From Leptospira perdikensis (lineage in GTDB: Bacteria > Spirochaetota > Leptospiria > Leptospirales > Leptospiraceae): DNA of 64,000 nt. Position numbers and translations under genes: made by a program. The stretch covers positions 248,001 to 312,000 of the forward strand of contig NZ_RQGA01000014.1 of assembly GCF_004769575.1 (NCBI RefSeq), in the 5' to 3' direction. Position 1 is the first letter of the stretch. The number at the start of each line of letters is the position of its first letter. The notes under the pieces were generated by a model, which was not told where the DNA came from, made no database searches, and saw only the letters and a program-made list of their open reading frames with translations. Positions 19,136 to 28,585 of this stretch are shown here, piece after piece.

Positions 19136-20176
19136 ATGAAACGATCCAAAATCAAAACCATCCTGATCGGCCTAGGACGGATTTGTTCCGGTTTGGAATC
19201 GGACCCATTTCGAAAAAAACCCTGTACCCATATGGGAGTTTTACAATCCGAATGGGGAAAGGATCGGTTTGAATTGGTCCTAGGTTTGGATACAAAAGAA
19301 GAAAAATGCCAAGAATTCCAATCCCTCTGGAAAGCCGAAACAAAGCAGGTTTCTCCTGACCCTTCAAAGTCAGAATTTCCAAAGAATATTCAATTGGCAG
19401 TGATATCCACTCCAAGCGCTTTCCATGAAGACTGGGCCAAACACTGCATTCGTTCGGGAATCCCAAATCTACTCATAGAAAAACCAGTGGCACTGACAAA
19501 AGCCGGTGCAAAAAGAATCCATACACTTGCCAAAAAACACAAAACTCGGGTTTGGATCAACCATGAGAGGCGTTACCATCCAAGTTACCAATATGTCAAA
19601 GACCAACTAATCAAAGGAAATTTGGGAAACCTAAAGTCCATCCGTGCATCTGTTTTCACTTCCGCCAAAAACCCTGGGTTTGCTTTTTCCAAATTGGGTG
19701 GCGGACCACTCCTACATGATGGGACCCATGCAGTAGACCTCATCCATTGGTTTCTCGGAAAACCGAAGTTAGTGGATGCAAAATTGGAACGACCAAAAAA
19801 AGGGTCTGTAGAATCAAGAGCCGTGGCTTGGTTACAAACCAAAACAGGTGTGGAAATTTTTTTAGATGTATCTGGTGGGCGCGACTATTTTCAATTTGAG
19901 CTCGATCTACATACCGATACACACAGGATCATTTGTTCCAATGATGGGTTTCAGTTTTATTTATCCGAAACTTCGAAGTTATACAAAGGGTTTCGTAGTT
20001 TGGTTCCTTACGAACCTAAACAATTTCCAAAACCGGAAACTTCGAATGCATTTTTAGGTATTTATGAAGAAATTTCTCAGGTGATTGCAGGGAAAAAACA
20101 AACGTTAGAAGGAACTTTATCTGACAATATCGAGATTCTAGATTTGATAGAATCTATTTATAGGCGAAAACAATGA
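19136..20176 (+). CDS. Gfo/Idh/MocA-family oxidoreductase
   Basis: The 346-residue protein has an N-terminal Rossmann segment ('KTILIGLGRICSG'), the family's 'NLLIEKPVALTKAGA' (EKP motif, about residue 115) and 'GGGPLLHDGTHAVDLIHWFLG' around the substrate site. Members reduce or oxidise sugars and related polyols with NAD(P). The glycine loop is unusual, with an insertion before the first acidic residue. Substrate unknown. The stop overlaps the start of the UbiB-type gene (ATGA). Confidence 0.85.
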   Translation: MKRSKIKTILIGLGRICSGLESDPFRKKPCTHMGVLQSEWGKDRFELVLGLDTKEEKCQEFQSLWKAETKQVSPDPSKSEFPKNIQLAVISTPSAFHEDWAKHCIRSGIPNLLIEKPVALTKAGAKRIHTLAKKHKTRVWINHERRYHPSYQYVKDQLIKGNLGNLKSIRASVFTSAKNPGFAFSKLGGGPLLHDGTHAVDLIHWFLGKPKLVDAKLERPKKGSVESRAVAWLQTKTGVEIFLDVSGGRDYFQFELDLHTDTHRIICSNDGFQFYLSETSKLYKGFRSLVPYEPKQFPKPETSNAFLGIYEEISQVIAGKKQTLEGTLSDNIEILDLIESIYRRKQ

Positions 20177-21807
20177 ACTCTAAACAAAATCGGTCTGTTT
20201 CTATTTATTTTTTTGTATTACGAACTTGGCTTGAATATCTGGTCATTTCCAAAATCAAAAAAAAGTTCCAAACAAAAAGTCGATATGAAACAAGTCGAAT
20301 TCAGTTTCTAAAACGAAAAGGAAAGGAAACAAAAAACCTTTTTTTTCAACTAGGTGGTGTTTATATCAAAATCGGACAGTTTGTCAGTAACTTGTTCCAT
20401 GTTTTACCTGAAGAGTTTTTATGGGAACTCCAAGATCTCCAAGATAAAATCCCACCTAGAGAATTTGAAGACATCAACAAACGTTGGCTTAGTGATTACA
20501 AAAAATCCATGACGGAAATTTTTACGGACTTAGATAAAACCTCCTATGCCAGTGCTTCCACAGCCCAAGTCCATATTGGTTATTACAATGATAAAAAAGT
20601 CGCAATCAAAACTCTTTACCCAGGCATTGAAGAAGATGCTTCACGGGATTTAAAAACCATATCCAGGATCCTTTGGCTCATCGACCGTTTTGTATTTAAA
20701 ATTTCCGCAAAAGAAGTAAATGAACAACTACATTCCATGATTCGGTCGGAGCTTGATCTTCGAAGCGAACTTAAAAATCTCAAATATACCAAGCAACTAT
20801 TTGCTTTGGAAAAGGATTTTTTCTTTCCTAATCCCATCGACGAACTTTGTAACAAACACACTCTGGTTACCGAGTTTGTAGAAGGAAAAAAAATATATGA
20901 GCTGGGAAATTTTGAATCACATACAAAAAAGAATCCAAATTTAGAAAAGTTGGTTCGTGCTTATATCTTAATGATTTTTGAATACCGATTCTTTCACGCA
21001 GATCCACATCCTGGAAATTTAATTTTTATGGAGAGTGGAGAACTTTGTTTTATCGACTTCGGTGCAGTCCAATCCATTTCAGAAGAAGAAACTCGCATTT
21101 TAGAAAGAATATTAATTGGTGCTATGCGAAAAGATTACCACTTAATTACAGAATCATTATTTGAACTGGGAGCTGTTACTGAGTCCTTATCTAAAGAGGA
21201 ACTTATTCAAATTGTTAAATATTCCTTAGAGAAACTCAATCGAATTCTAGATTCCACAAACCACTTCCGTAATATTGGTTTAGATACTCTTCGTCCAGCA
21301 GAAGACTTACGATTTCTAAAAGAAATCCAAGTAAGCTTAAAACGACTGCTTTCTAGTCTCAAACTACCACCAAATTTTTTAAGTCTCCACCGCGTACTCG
21401 CTTTGTTACTTGGAAACTCCTCCTATTTAGATCCAACACGTTCCATGATTGATTACGCAGAGAAACCATTTTCCCAAATTGTTTTAAAAGGCAGTTCTTT
21501 AAAAAAACTTTGGAAAGATGAAGGAGAAGAATTCATTACAAGTCTTTTTTCCTTACCAAAAGAATTCAATGAGTTCCTATACAAATGGAACCGAGGAGAG
21601 TTTCAAACCCCTGATTCTACCAGGAAAGAGGAACTTCGGTTGAAAGAGATTTTTACCTTTGGAGCCCTGGGTTCGATATTTTTCTTTTTCGGAATGTATT
21701 ATTCTGAAAAATTATGGAAAGAACCAAGCATATTATTTTATATACTATCAGGACTTAGTTTTTGGACTTTAGCCAAATCAAGTCTAAGTTATTGGAAACA
21801 AAAATAA
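20173..21807 (+). CDS. UbiB/ABC1-family atypical kinase
   Basis: The 544-residue protein has the ABC1 family motifs: 'YIKIGQFVSN' (KxGQ), 'ASASTAQVHIG', the Lys in 'VAIKTLYPG', 'HADPHPGNL' and 'CFIDFGAV' (metal-binding Asp). Two hydrophobic segments near the C-terminus ('FTFGALGSIFFFFGMYY') anchor it in the membrane. UbiB relatives act in quinone or lipid handling as ATPases; in an organism with menaquinone (mqnA in this window) a ubiquinone role is not implied. It is coupled to the upstream oxidoreductase by a 4-bp overlap. Confidence 0.88.
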   Translation: MNSKQNRSVSIYFFVLRTWLEYLVISKIKKKFQTKSRYETSRIQFLKRKGKETKNLFFQLGGVYIKIGQFVSNLFHVLPEEFLWELQDLQDKIPPREFEDINKRWLSDYKKSMTEIFTDLDKTSYASASTAQVHIGYYNDKKVAIKTLYPGIEEDASRDLKTISRILWLIDRFVFKISAKEVNEQLHSMIRSELDLRSELKNLKYTKQLFALEKDFFFPNPIDELCNKHTLVTEFVEGKKIYELGNFESHTKKNPNLEKLVRAYILMIFEYRFFHADPHPGNLIFMESGELCFIDFGAVQSISEEETRILERILIGAMRKDYHLITESLFELGAVTESLSKEELIQIVKYSLEKLNRILDSTNHFRNIGLDTLRPAEDLRFLKEIQVSLKRLLSSLKLPPNFLSLHRVLALLLGNSSYLDPTRSMIDYAEKPFSQIVLKGSSLKKLWKDEGEEFITSLFSLPKEFNEFLYKWNRGEFQTPDSTRKEELRLKEIFTFGALGSIFFFFGMYYSEKLWKEPSILFYILSGLSFWTLAKSSLSYWKQK

Positions 21808-21825
21808 ACGGACTTTCTCTAATTT

Positions 21826-22386
21826 ATGAATCTACCTAAAACCCCATTTTTTTCGGTCTTTAAACCAAGATATCTTGCCTTCGTTGCTTTTGGACTTTTT
21901 TTAGATTTGTCATCCAAATACATCATCATCACTAAAATGTTTGCTCAGGAAAGTATCCCCGTGTTAGGTGATTTTTTTAGACTTTCTTTAACCTTTAACA
22001 CTGGGTTTGTTTTTGGACTTTTTCAAGACAATGCACTCCCATCTCTTTTTGCTACAGGTTTTGCGATTGTATTTTTAATTTTCTATCGTTGGCAAAATGC
22101 TGATTTAGGAAACGCATGGGGTTGGAATTTTGTTATGGCAGGGGCCTTTGGAAACTTTTCCGATAAGTTCTTTGTTAAAATTCCTGGTGTTGGTTTTCGA
22201 TTTGGATTCACCCCTGAAAAACCAGGAATTGAATACATTGGAGTGGTCGATTTTTTAGACTTTGAATGGCCTGATTTTTTACTTTTTGATCGTTGGCCAG
22301 CATTCAATGTTGCAGACTCTTGTGTTTCTATTGGAATTGTAATCCTTCTTTTGACTATGGATTGGAAAGAATTAGATAAAAAGTAA
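21826..22386 (+). CDS. lspA: lipoprotein signal peptidase II
   Basis: The 186-residue protein has four membrane segments and both catalytic aspartates, in 'VVDFLDFEW' and '[12 protein letters not shown]', with '[10 protein letters not shown]' as the conserved NxG block. It removes the signal peptide of prolipoproteins in the inner membrane. It is somewhat longer than the common 160-170 residues because of an insert before the first Asp ('[14 protein letters not shown]'), similar to other spirochaete forms. A terminator-like hairpin follows. Confidence 0.93.
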   Translation: MNLPKTPFFSVFKPRYLAFVAFGLFLDLSSKYIIITKMFAQESIPVLGDFFRLSLTFNTGFVFGLFQDNALPSLFATGFAIVFLIFYRWQNADLGNAWGWNFVMAGAFGNFSDKFFVKIPGVGFRFGFTPEKPGIEYIGVVDFLDFEWPDFLLFDRWPAFNVADSCVSIGIVILLLTMDWKELDKK

Positions 22387-22399
22387 AATCAAATCTATT

Positions 22400-22428
22400 G
22401 GGGCCTTTTAAAACAAAAGGTCTCTTTT
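22400..22428 (+). terminator. rho-independent terminator of lspA
   Basis: GGCCTTTT (22402-22409) pairs with AAAAGGTC (22414-22421), an 8-bp stem with one G-T pair, followed by TCTTTT. It lies 16 bp behind the lspA stop and ahead of the convergent nitrilase-like gene. Confidence 0.6.
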
Positions 22429-22429
22429 C

Positions 22430-22458
22430 GAGAAGTTATTTATAATAAATAACTTCTC
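22430..22458. repeat. 29-nt perfect palindrome over the nitrilase-like gene's stop codon
   Basis: GAGAAGTTATTTAT (22430-22443), a single A, then ATAAATAACTTCTC (22445-22458) form a perfect inverted repeat with 14-bp arms. It contains the stop codon (22440-22442) and the last five codons of the minus-strand gene. It probably acts as a transcription end or mRNA 3' stem for that gene; no T-run follows on either strand. Confidence 0.7.
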
Positions 22459-23150
22459 ATCACATTTACTGACAAAGTTTTTAATACATCTTTGTCTTCT
22501 TCACTTTTCCCAACTTTCCAATTGATCCCCGACGGAGAAGCATAAAGGCTTCTTGCAGGTTTTCCATCCGATGGCCCACAAACACGAATTAAATGAACAG
22601 ATTTTTCTTTTGCAAGTGATTCAAAATAGGTCAAATCTTCTTCATAAGATCTTTTTTCATCAGCATAGGATAAATAAAAAATAATTTCGATATCTTCTTT
22701 TTTAAATTCTTTCCAGATCGATTCATTTTCTAAATCTTCACCGACAAGAAGTCCAAAACGTAGCCCACCCATAATAAAAATAGATTCTGTTTTTCCCGGT
22801 ACAACACCTGGTTCCTTCGATGTGGATGGAGATTTTTTTTCATAAAAATCAACTAGGACTAGAGATTGAACAATTGGCAGAGCGGATACAAGATGACCTT
22901 CTTCATTTTTACGATAATGACTTCCACCAAGAATCACTCCTGGAAAACTTTCAGAAATTTCTAATATCTGGTCTTGGTATTCCTTTTCATGTTTGGTTGC
23001 ATTTTCTGGCGATTCACTTTGAAAGAAATGGGGAAATCCTTCGGGTAAAAGTAAAAAATGTGCCTTACTTTGTTGGATTTTAGAAATTTCCTCAGGACTA
23101 ATGCGTTTGTGAAGGTTCTTTTGATAAATTGCGATTTTGATGACTGCCAT
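22440..23150 (-). CDS. nitrilase-superfamily protein lacking the catalytic Cys
   Basis: The 236-residue protein has a nitrilase (carbon-nitrogen hydrolase) fold: the Glu in 'FLLLPEGFPHF' and the Lys region 'DFYEKKSPSTSKEPGVVPG' are present. Where the family has 'GvlICyD', this protein reads 'FGLLVGEDLENES', so the nucleophilic Cys is replaced by Gly. It is thus probably not an amidase or nitrilase, although a frame or family variation should be excluded. It lies downstream of the large unknown gene with no gap (22440..23150 and 23150..25060 share one base), suggesting an operon. Confidence 0.75.
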   Translation of the reverse strand: MAVIKIAIYQKNLHKRISPEEISKIQQSKAHFLLLPEGFPHFFQSESPENATKHEKEYQDQILEISESFPGVILGGSHYRKNEEGHLVSALPIVQSLVLVDFYEKKSPSTSKEPGVVPGKTESIFIMGGLRFGLLVGEDLENESIWKEFKKEDIEIIFYLSYADEKRSYEEDLTYFESLAKEKSVHLIRVCGPSDGKPARSLYASPSGINWKVGKSEEDKDVLKTLSVNVMRSYLL

Positions 23151-25060
23151 TAGAAAGGATCCCCGGCTGGTAATATGTCATCATCCAGAGGATCATCCGA
23201 ACTGTCATTTTTTTCATTAGAAGCAGAACCGTTACCATTTTCTAAACTTTCTGAATCATCATTCGTTTTTGTGGAAGTTGGTTCCAAAGCTTCTTTTTCC
23301 AAATCGGCAAGTTCTGTTCCATTAGAATCCGGAGTATCATTTCCAAGTTCCACACCAAATGAAGATTTCATTTGTTCGGGAGTGAGTTCAACAAGCCCAC
23401 CAAATAAATCCCCAGTTTCAATACGATCATAAAGTGCCATTAGGTAACAATACGCTTCCATAATGCATTGTTTGACTGGTTTTTTATTGAGTCGTTTTCG
23501 TGACTCCATAGAATCTAAAGTCAAAACATCATTCATGTTGGCCACGATTTCCTTTTTGCTTTTCATATCTTTGATAAGCACGAGTAGAGAATCTCTGGAC
23601 TTCAAACTGAATTCTTTAATGGCCATCCTGACCGTCCTAGATTGGCCAGTTCGTTTTTGTTCGATTCCCGTCAGTTTTTTAGATGCCTCAATGTAGTTGG
23701 CACCTGGATTTGCTTTGTGTTTATCTAACTCTCTAAGGATATCGTTATAAATTCGAAACTGGTCGATGATGGTTCTTGTACCTTCATATATATCTAACAT
23801 CTTTTGACGATAGTCGACCTTCACTCCATTCACTGACCCCGGTTTGATGTCGATTTTCTTTGTTGTCATTACAAAGGAATATTCATCATCAAATTCAAAA
23901 AAATAAAACAATGCCAACAAGGCTTTGTCCGAATCGGGAATATTTGCATATTCATTTTTCGGATCAAATTTTTTGCGAAGTTTGGGAAGAGAATACATCT
24001 GCATCAGACGAAGACCATATGCTTGTTCTTTAGAAAGAGGAATTTCATCCTCTTTTTTATCCTCATCTTTCGTTTCGTCTTCTTTTTTGTCTTCTTTGGT
24101 TTCTAATTGTTTTCCACCAGGAACGTTTTCCCCAGATTTTCTTTGTCCTGGTCGTTCCTCTGGAAGAATTCCAAGTAAATTCTCCATATAACGGGAGATT
24201 AGTGGTATGTTCTTATTTTCTGCACGAAGAACAACAAGATATAGTCTGTCAAAAAAACCATCAAAGAGAGTATCAATTTCTTGTGTTACCTTTCTCTTCT
24301 TATTGGCATAAATCATAGAAGGTTTGCCTTCTAGTTTTTGTAATTCATCGTAAGCCTGGGAAAAAGATTTTTTCAATGTCTCTTGGTAAGGATAAAGGAT
24401 ATACATTCTTTTAAAAAGAGCATAAATAGGGTTACGTACTCTTTCAATCGCAACAGGGGATTCTGGTGCTACCATGATGGGATCTGTGATATCTGTTAGT
24501 TCAGGGCCATTGTAGAGTTTTTGTCCCATCGCAAGAAGTTCTACAAGAAGTGGATTGATTCGATCTAGAGCTTTACTAAGTTGAGGAGAGTATTGTTGGT
24601 TGGCTAAAAGTTCATTTCCGCTATATTGTAGTTCAATTAAGGCCTGTTTGGCGCGGATACTGAAATCATGCATAAACTTGGGAGTGAGATCACTGGATCC
24701 AAAAGGAGTAACACGAGCGAGCCAACATTTGAGTTTGATTCCAAATCGTGCGGAAAAACTGCTAATTTCTTTTTCATACTGAGCTTTTGAATCTGCTTGT
24801 GATTTTGCATTTCCCGAATCAGATTTGTTTTGGTTTCCACCTCGGTTTCCTGACCGGCTATCATCCCCACCACGAGATACTGTGCTTTGACGCACCTTTG
24901 GTTCTGGGCGGTTCTTTTTGCTATCGTCTTCTTTCTGTGGTTGTTTTTCTTTTACAATTTCCCCACCGGCACTGACAAACTTATTGAACATATCCTTTCT
25001 TGCAGAATCATCCAGTTTCCCAACGCCAATTGCCCGTTTCGTATTATCAAAATCGCCCAT
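23150..25060 (-). CDS. large cytosolic protein of unknown function
   Basis: The 636-residue protein has no signal peptide or membrane segment. The first about 95 residues are low-complexity and charged (Lys/Glu, then Arg/Gly/Asn/Ser), the middle (about 95-315 and 345-560) is helical, interrupted by an acidic/basic linker ('KEDETKDEDKKEDEI'), and the last 60 residues are an acidic tail. I recognise no domain. The gene is read away from the MoxR/VWA pair at 25175, from a shared 114-bp intergenic space. Confidence 0.7.
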   Translation of the reverse strand: MGDFDNTKRAIGVGKLDDSARKDMFNKFVSAGGEIVKEKQPQKEDDSKKNRPEPKVRQSTVSRGGDDSRSGNRGGNQNKSDSGNAKSQADSKAQYEKEISSFSARFGIKLKCWLARVTPFGSSDLTPKFMHDFSIRAKQALIELQYSGNELLANQQYSPQLSKALDRINPLLVELLAMGQKLYNGPELTDITDPIMVAPESPVAIERVRNPIYALFKRMYILYPYQETLKKSFSQAYDELQKLEGKPSMIYANKKRKVTQEIDTLFDGFFDRLYLVVLRAENKNIPLISRYMENLLGILPEERPGQRKSGENVPGGKQLETKEDKKEDETKDEDKKEDEIPLSKEQAYGLRLMQMYSLPKLRKKFDPKNEYANIPDSDKALLALFYFFEFDDEYSFVMTTKKIDIKPGSVNGVKVDYRQKMLDIYEGTRTIIDQFRIYNDILRELDKHKANPGANYIEASKKLTGIEQKRTGQSRTVRMAIKEFSLKSRDSLLVLIKDMKSKKEIVANMNDVLTLDSMESRKRLNKKPVKQCIMEAYCYLMALYDRIETGDLFGGLVELTPEQMKSSFGVELGNDTPDSNGTELADLEKEALEPTSTKTNDDSESLENGNGSASNEKNDSSDDPLDDDILPAGDPF

Positions 25061-25174
25061 AATTTACTATCGTTCCAATTCCTCAATATGGGAATTCAAT
25101 TTCTTACAAAAAGCAATTTTTAGTGGATTCCCCGGTTTTTCCCAAAAGATTGGAGTCCAAAAGGGAAATACACC

Positions 25175-25963
25175 ATGGCTGAATACATCCTGTCCGAAGA
25201 TCTGAAAGAAGCGGTCCAAGTGGCGGAAATTACAAAACGACCACTCCTCCTGAAAGGGGAACCGGGAACTGGGAAAACCCTTCTCGCAAGTTTCCTTGCG
25301 GAAACCAAAAAACTCCCGTTCTACCGTTGGCATATAAAATCCACAAGTTTGGCCAAAGAGGGTTTATACTTTTATGATGCAGTTTCCCGGCTCAACGATT
25401 CTCGATTTCCGGAAGAAGAAGCCATGCTCCGAGTGAGAGAAGTCAAAAATTACATTCGGTTGGGAGCCCTAGGGGAGGCCTTTTCCCAAAAGAATAAAGC
25501 CGTCGTCCTTATCGACGAAATCGATAAAGCAGATATCGAATTTCCGAACGACTTACTTTTGGAATTAGACAAAATGGAATTTTTCATTCCCGAAACCAAA
25601 GAACATATCGTTGCGGAGGAAAGACCGATTGTCATCATTACTTCCAATAATGAAAAAGAACTCCCGGATGCTTTCTTAAGACGTTGTATCTTTCATTATA
25701 TCGAATTTCCAAAAAGGGAAGCTATGAAAGAAATCATAAAAGCCCATTATCCCTCTATCGAAACCGAGTTTATGGAAAAAGCTTTGGCGATGTTTTATTC
25801 CATTCGTAAAATAGAGAGCCTTAGAAAAAAACCTTCCACAAGTGAACTTTTGGATTGGATTCAAGTTTTGCTTGTTTCTGGAGAAACTTTGGATTCTAGT
25901 AAAATTCCTTTTGCAGGAACCTTATTTAAATCCGAAGAAGATTATCGAGTCCATTTGAACTAA
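25175..25963 (+). CDS. MoxR-type AAA+ ATPase
   Basis: The 262-residue protein has the Walker A 'LKGEPGTGKTLLASFLAE', Walker B 'AVVLIDEIDKAD' and sensor region 'IITSNNEKELPDAFLRRC', typical of MoxR. These ATPases work with VWA-domain partners in metal insertion or complex assembly. The next gene, starting 1 bp after its stop, is a CoxE-like VWA protein, so the two form a MoxR-VWA pair. The ATG follows AAGGG. Confidence 0.9.
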   Translation: MAEYILSEDLKEAVQVAEITKRPLLLKGEPGTGKTLLASFLAETKKLPFYRWHIKSTSLAKEGLYFYDAVSRLNDSRFPEEEAMLRVREVKNYIRLGALGEAFSQKNKAVVLIDEIDKADIEFPNDLLLELDKMEFFIPETKEHIVAEERPIVIITSNNEKELPDAFLRRCIFHYIEFPKREAMKEIIKAHYPSIETEFMEKALAMFYSIRKIESLRKKPSTSELLDWIQVLLVSGETLDSSKIPFAGTLFKSEEDYRVHLN

Positions 25964-25964
25964 T

Positions 25965-27167
25965 ATGTTTTTAGATTTTTTTTATAATCTACGAAGTGAG
26001 TCAGTTCCTTGTTCTACGGGAGAGTTGATCGCCTTTCTTGCGAGTCTGCGAAAACTAACAGACCCTTCCGGTTATATGAATTTGGACAAACTTTACCGAG
26101 TGGGTCGACTCAACTTTGTCAAAGATCTAAAATTTTATGATAATTATGACCTTGCTTTTTCCAAAACCTTTGGGAGTTGGAAAGAAGAAAGGATTCAGTT
26201 TAGAGACACACTTTTCGAGTGGTTAGAAGAAAATATTCCCAAACACCTCAGTGATTCCGAAAAATTAAACGCACCTCATTTGAGTATGGAAGAGGTGATT
26301 GAAGAATTAAAAAAACGTTTAGCAGAACAAAAAGAACGACATGACGGCGGAAACAAATGGGTGGGAACTTCCGGAACTTCCCCCTTTGGTAACTCTGGTT
26401 TCAACCCAAATGGAATCTCCATTGGTGGAAATACCGAAGGAGAAGGAAGTCGTTCCGGAGTGAGTTTGTGGAACGAAAGAAAGTACAAAGCCTACCGTGA
26501 GGACCAAATCCTCGATACAAGATCAATACAACTTGCTCTCAAAGAACTTCGGTTTTTAAAAAAAGAGGGGAGGCGCGAACTTCATGTAGACAAAACCATT
26601 GATAGAACTTGCGAAAATGGTGGTGAAATCGAACTGGTCGAAGAAAGGGAACGCAAAAACTCACTTCGTTTAGTACTCATTATGGACATCGGGGGAAGTA
26701 TGACCCCACATTCCGACCGCGTGAGTAAACTATTCAGTGCCAGCCGCGGACTTTACCATTTCAAAGAAGTTCATAATTACTTTTTTCATAATATCTTTCA
26801 TGAATATCTATATGCCGATCATGAATTCCAAACGAGAATATCCCTAAAACAGTTTGAAGAAAAATTTCGTAAAAATACAAAACTCATTTTTGTGGGAGAT
26901 GCCTATATGGCACCTTACGAACTGATGGGAACACCTTACAATCCTTATGCGTATAACCGGGCAAATCCAGATGAAAAACAGAGAAAGGCCAAAAGTGGGC
27001 TTGAATCGCTAAAGGAACTTATTGGATATTTTCCAGAATCCGTTTGGCTCAATCCGGAACCCAAACGGTTTTGGGGAGCACCAACCATTGAAGCCATTGA
27101 AGATGTAATTTCTATGTTTCCTCTCACCATTGAAGGTTTGCGAAAGGCAGTAAAAACTCTGACTTGA
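25965..27167 (+). CDS. CoxE-like VWA-domain protein
   Basis: The 400-residue protein belongs to the VWA/CoxE family. The N-terminal 110 residues are helical; a Gly/Ser/Asn-rich linker ('GTSGTSPFGNSGFNPNG') follows; the VWA domain begins at 'LVLIMDIGGSMTPHSDRVSKL' in which the MIDAS reads D-x-G-x-S, as in several CoxE-type proteins. The C-terminal half includes 'KLIFVGDAYMAPYELMG'. It is the partner of the upstream MoxR ATPase. Target protein unknown. Confidence 0.85.
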   Translation: MFLDFFYNLRSESVPCSTGELIAFLASLRKLTDPSGYMNLDKLYRVGRLNFVKDLKFYDNYDLAFSKTFGSWKEERIQFRDTLFEWLEENIPKHLSDSEKLNAPHLSMEEVIEELKKRLAEQKERHDGGNKWVGTSGTSPFGNSGFNPNGISIGGNTEGEGSRSGVSLWNERKYKAYREDQILDTRSIQLALKELRFLKKEGRRELHVDKTIDRTCENGGEIELVEERERKNSLRLVLIMDIGGSMTPHSDRVSKLFSASRGLYHFKEVHNYFFHNIFHEYLYADHEFQTRISLKQFEEKFRKNTKLIFVGDAYMAPYELMGTPYNPYAYNRANPDEKQRKAKSGLESLKELIGYFPESVWLNPEPKRFWGAPTIEAIEDVISMFPLTIEGLRKAVKTLT

Positions 27168-27228
27168 AATCGAATTCCGTAGCAATTCTCATTGATTTTC
27201 AGAGCCTTTTAACCGTTAATCATACCAA

Positions 27229-28575
27229 ATGATCAACCAAATATCCCTGTCCAGTGTGGTCATTTTTCTAATCAATATTCTAACTCTAGGTTTTTATTAT
27301 TCTTTCTACCGATTTCACTTTTACCGATTTACTGAATCCTTTTTACAATATACCGCCTTTGCCTTTTCATTTTTTAGTGCCGGTGTGGCGATTGGATTAC
27401 AAGCCCTATTAATTAATGGCCTTCCGTTTAATGGACCCTATTGGAATGCATTTATTTTATCATCGTTTATTGAAGAATTTGCAAAATTACTTGGGATTTA
27501 TCTTTTTTTCCGGAAAAACCAAGATGAGTTTACTGTCACAGATGGAATCTTTTATGGTTTAGTGTTAGGTGGTGGATTTGGGTTTGTTGAAAACATTTTG
27601 TATTTTATCAATACTGGTCTTTGGTCCCAAGTGCTCCGTTCGATTACCGCATTACCCATTCATATGATGAATGGAGGAATCATTGGAGCTTATCTAATGA
27701 TGTTTCTGTTTCATAAAAATCCAATTTTTAAATGGGGAAAATTATCCTTTGGATTTTTTGTTTGTGTTGGCATTCATGGTTTGTACAACCTTGCGATTTC
27801 ACAAGAACTCAACTTACTTTTGATTCTTCCGATTTGTATCTTATCTCTTTTCTTTTTATTAGAACTGACGATTGCGAAATCGAGAATCCTTGTTCCTGGA
27901 CATATTTTAAAACTGATGAATATGAATATGGAACAATATGAAATTCTGAGCCGCCATAATAGGCACGAAGGTTGGATTCAAAACATTCAAAAACATATAT
28001 CCACTTCGGGAATCAAACTTTTACAATACCCAAACCTTCGTCATTCGATCTTGACAATTTTCTTTTTGGTTCCCGGGATATTATCCCTATTTCTATTGTA
28101 CAATTCTCCAGGATGGATTTCTCAAAAATTTCCAGACTTAGCACTACAAGATTATTTTGCTCTTTTTTTTATTTATCCTTCCATACTTTCTTTGATGTTT
28201 TTCTTTGCTGGAATATTAAATCCATATTTTTTTCGAGATCGAATGCTCGCTGTCCCTTTGTTTAGTTCCGTTGATTTACACACAGACGGAGCTGAAGAAA
28301 ACTCAGCTATCTTTCATATCCAAGCCAATATGTTTTATCTTCCGACCTCACAAATGTACCCGGACGATACAAAAGTAAAATTTGACCTTTGGATTGGTTT
28401 GGATTGTTTTGTCGGACTTTCAGGTACGATTATTTGGTGTAAAGAAAACGAAGAAGGAAACTGCGGGGCGATGTGTCAGCTAGATCAAATTCCATTTTTG
28501 TTTTTAATCAAATGGCACTATCTAAGATTTAGACAAAACTTCAAAAACCTATTCTTACGAAGAGCTATGGTTTGA
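27229..28575 (+). CDS. PrsW-like intramembrane protease with PilZ-like C-terminal domain
   Basis: The first half of the 448-residue protein is a membrane domain with the PrsW signature: 'SSFIEEFAKLLGIYLFF' (EExxK, about residues 85-95), 'GGGFGFVENILYF' (FxxxEN) and 'ALPIHMMNGGIIGAY' plus 'VGIHGLYNLAIS' (His residues). A further pair of membrane helices is followed by a soluble C-terminal segment (about 340-430) whose strand pattern and 'GLSGTIIWCKENEEGNCG' resemble a PilZ domain. PrsW cleaves anti-sigma factors. The C-terminal assignment is inference from pattern. Confidence 0.75.
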   Translation: MINQISLSSVVIFLINILTLGFYYSFYRFHFYRFTESFLQYTAFAFSFFSAGVAIGLQALLINGLPFNGPYWNAFILSSFIEEFAKLLGIYLFFRKNQDEFTVTDGIFYGLVLGGGFGFVENILYFINTGLWSQVLRSITALPIHMMNGGIIGAYLMMFLFHKNPIFKWGKLSFGFFVCVGIHGLYNLAISQELNLLLILPICILSLFFLLELTIAKSRILVPGHILKLMNMNMEQYEILSRHNRHEGWIQNIQKHISTSGIKLLQYPNLRHSILTIFFLVPGILSLFLLYNSPGWISQKFPDLALQDYFALFFIYPSILSLMFFFAGILNPYFFRDRMLAVPLFSSVDLHTDGAEENSAIFHIQANMFYLPTSQMYPDDTKVKFDLWIGLDCFVGLSGTIIWCKENEEGNCGAMCQLDQIPFLFLIKWHYLRFRQNFKNLFLRRAMV

Positions 28576-28585
28576 TTTTGAAAAA

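Noticed and set aside
25077..25096. AATTCC/GGAATT dyad in the 25.1-kb divergent region
   Set aside because: Only 6-bp AT-rich arms; expected by chance.
26680..26710. D-x-G-x-S instead of D-x-S-x-S in the VWA metal site
   Set aside because: This form is common in CoxE-type VWA proteins and does not indicate loss of function.
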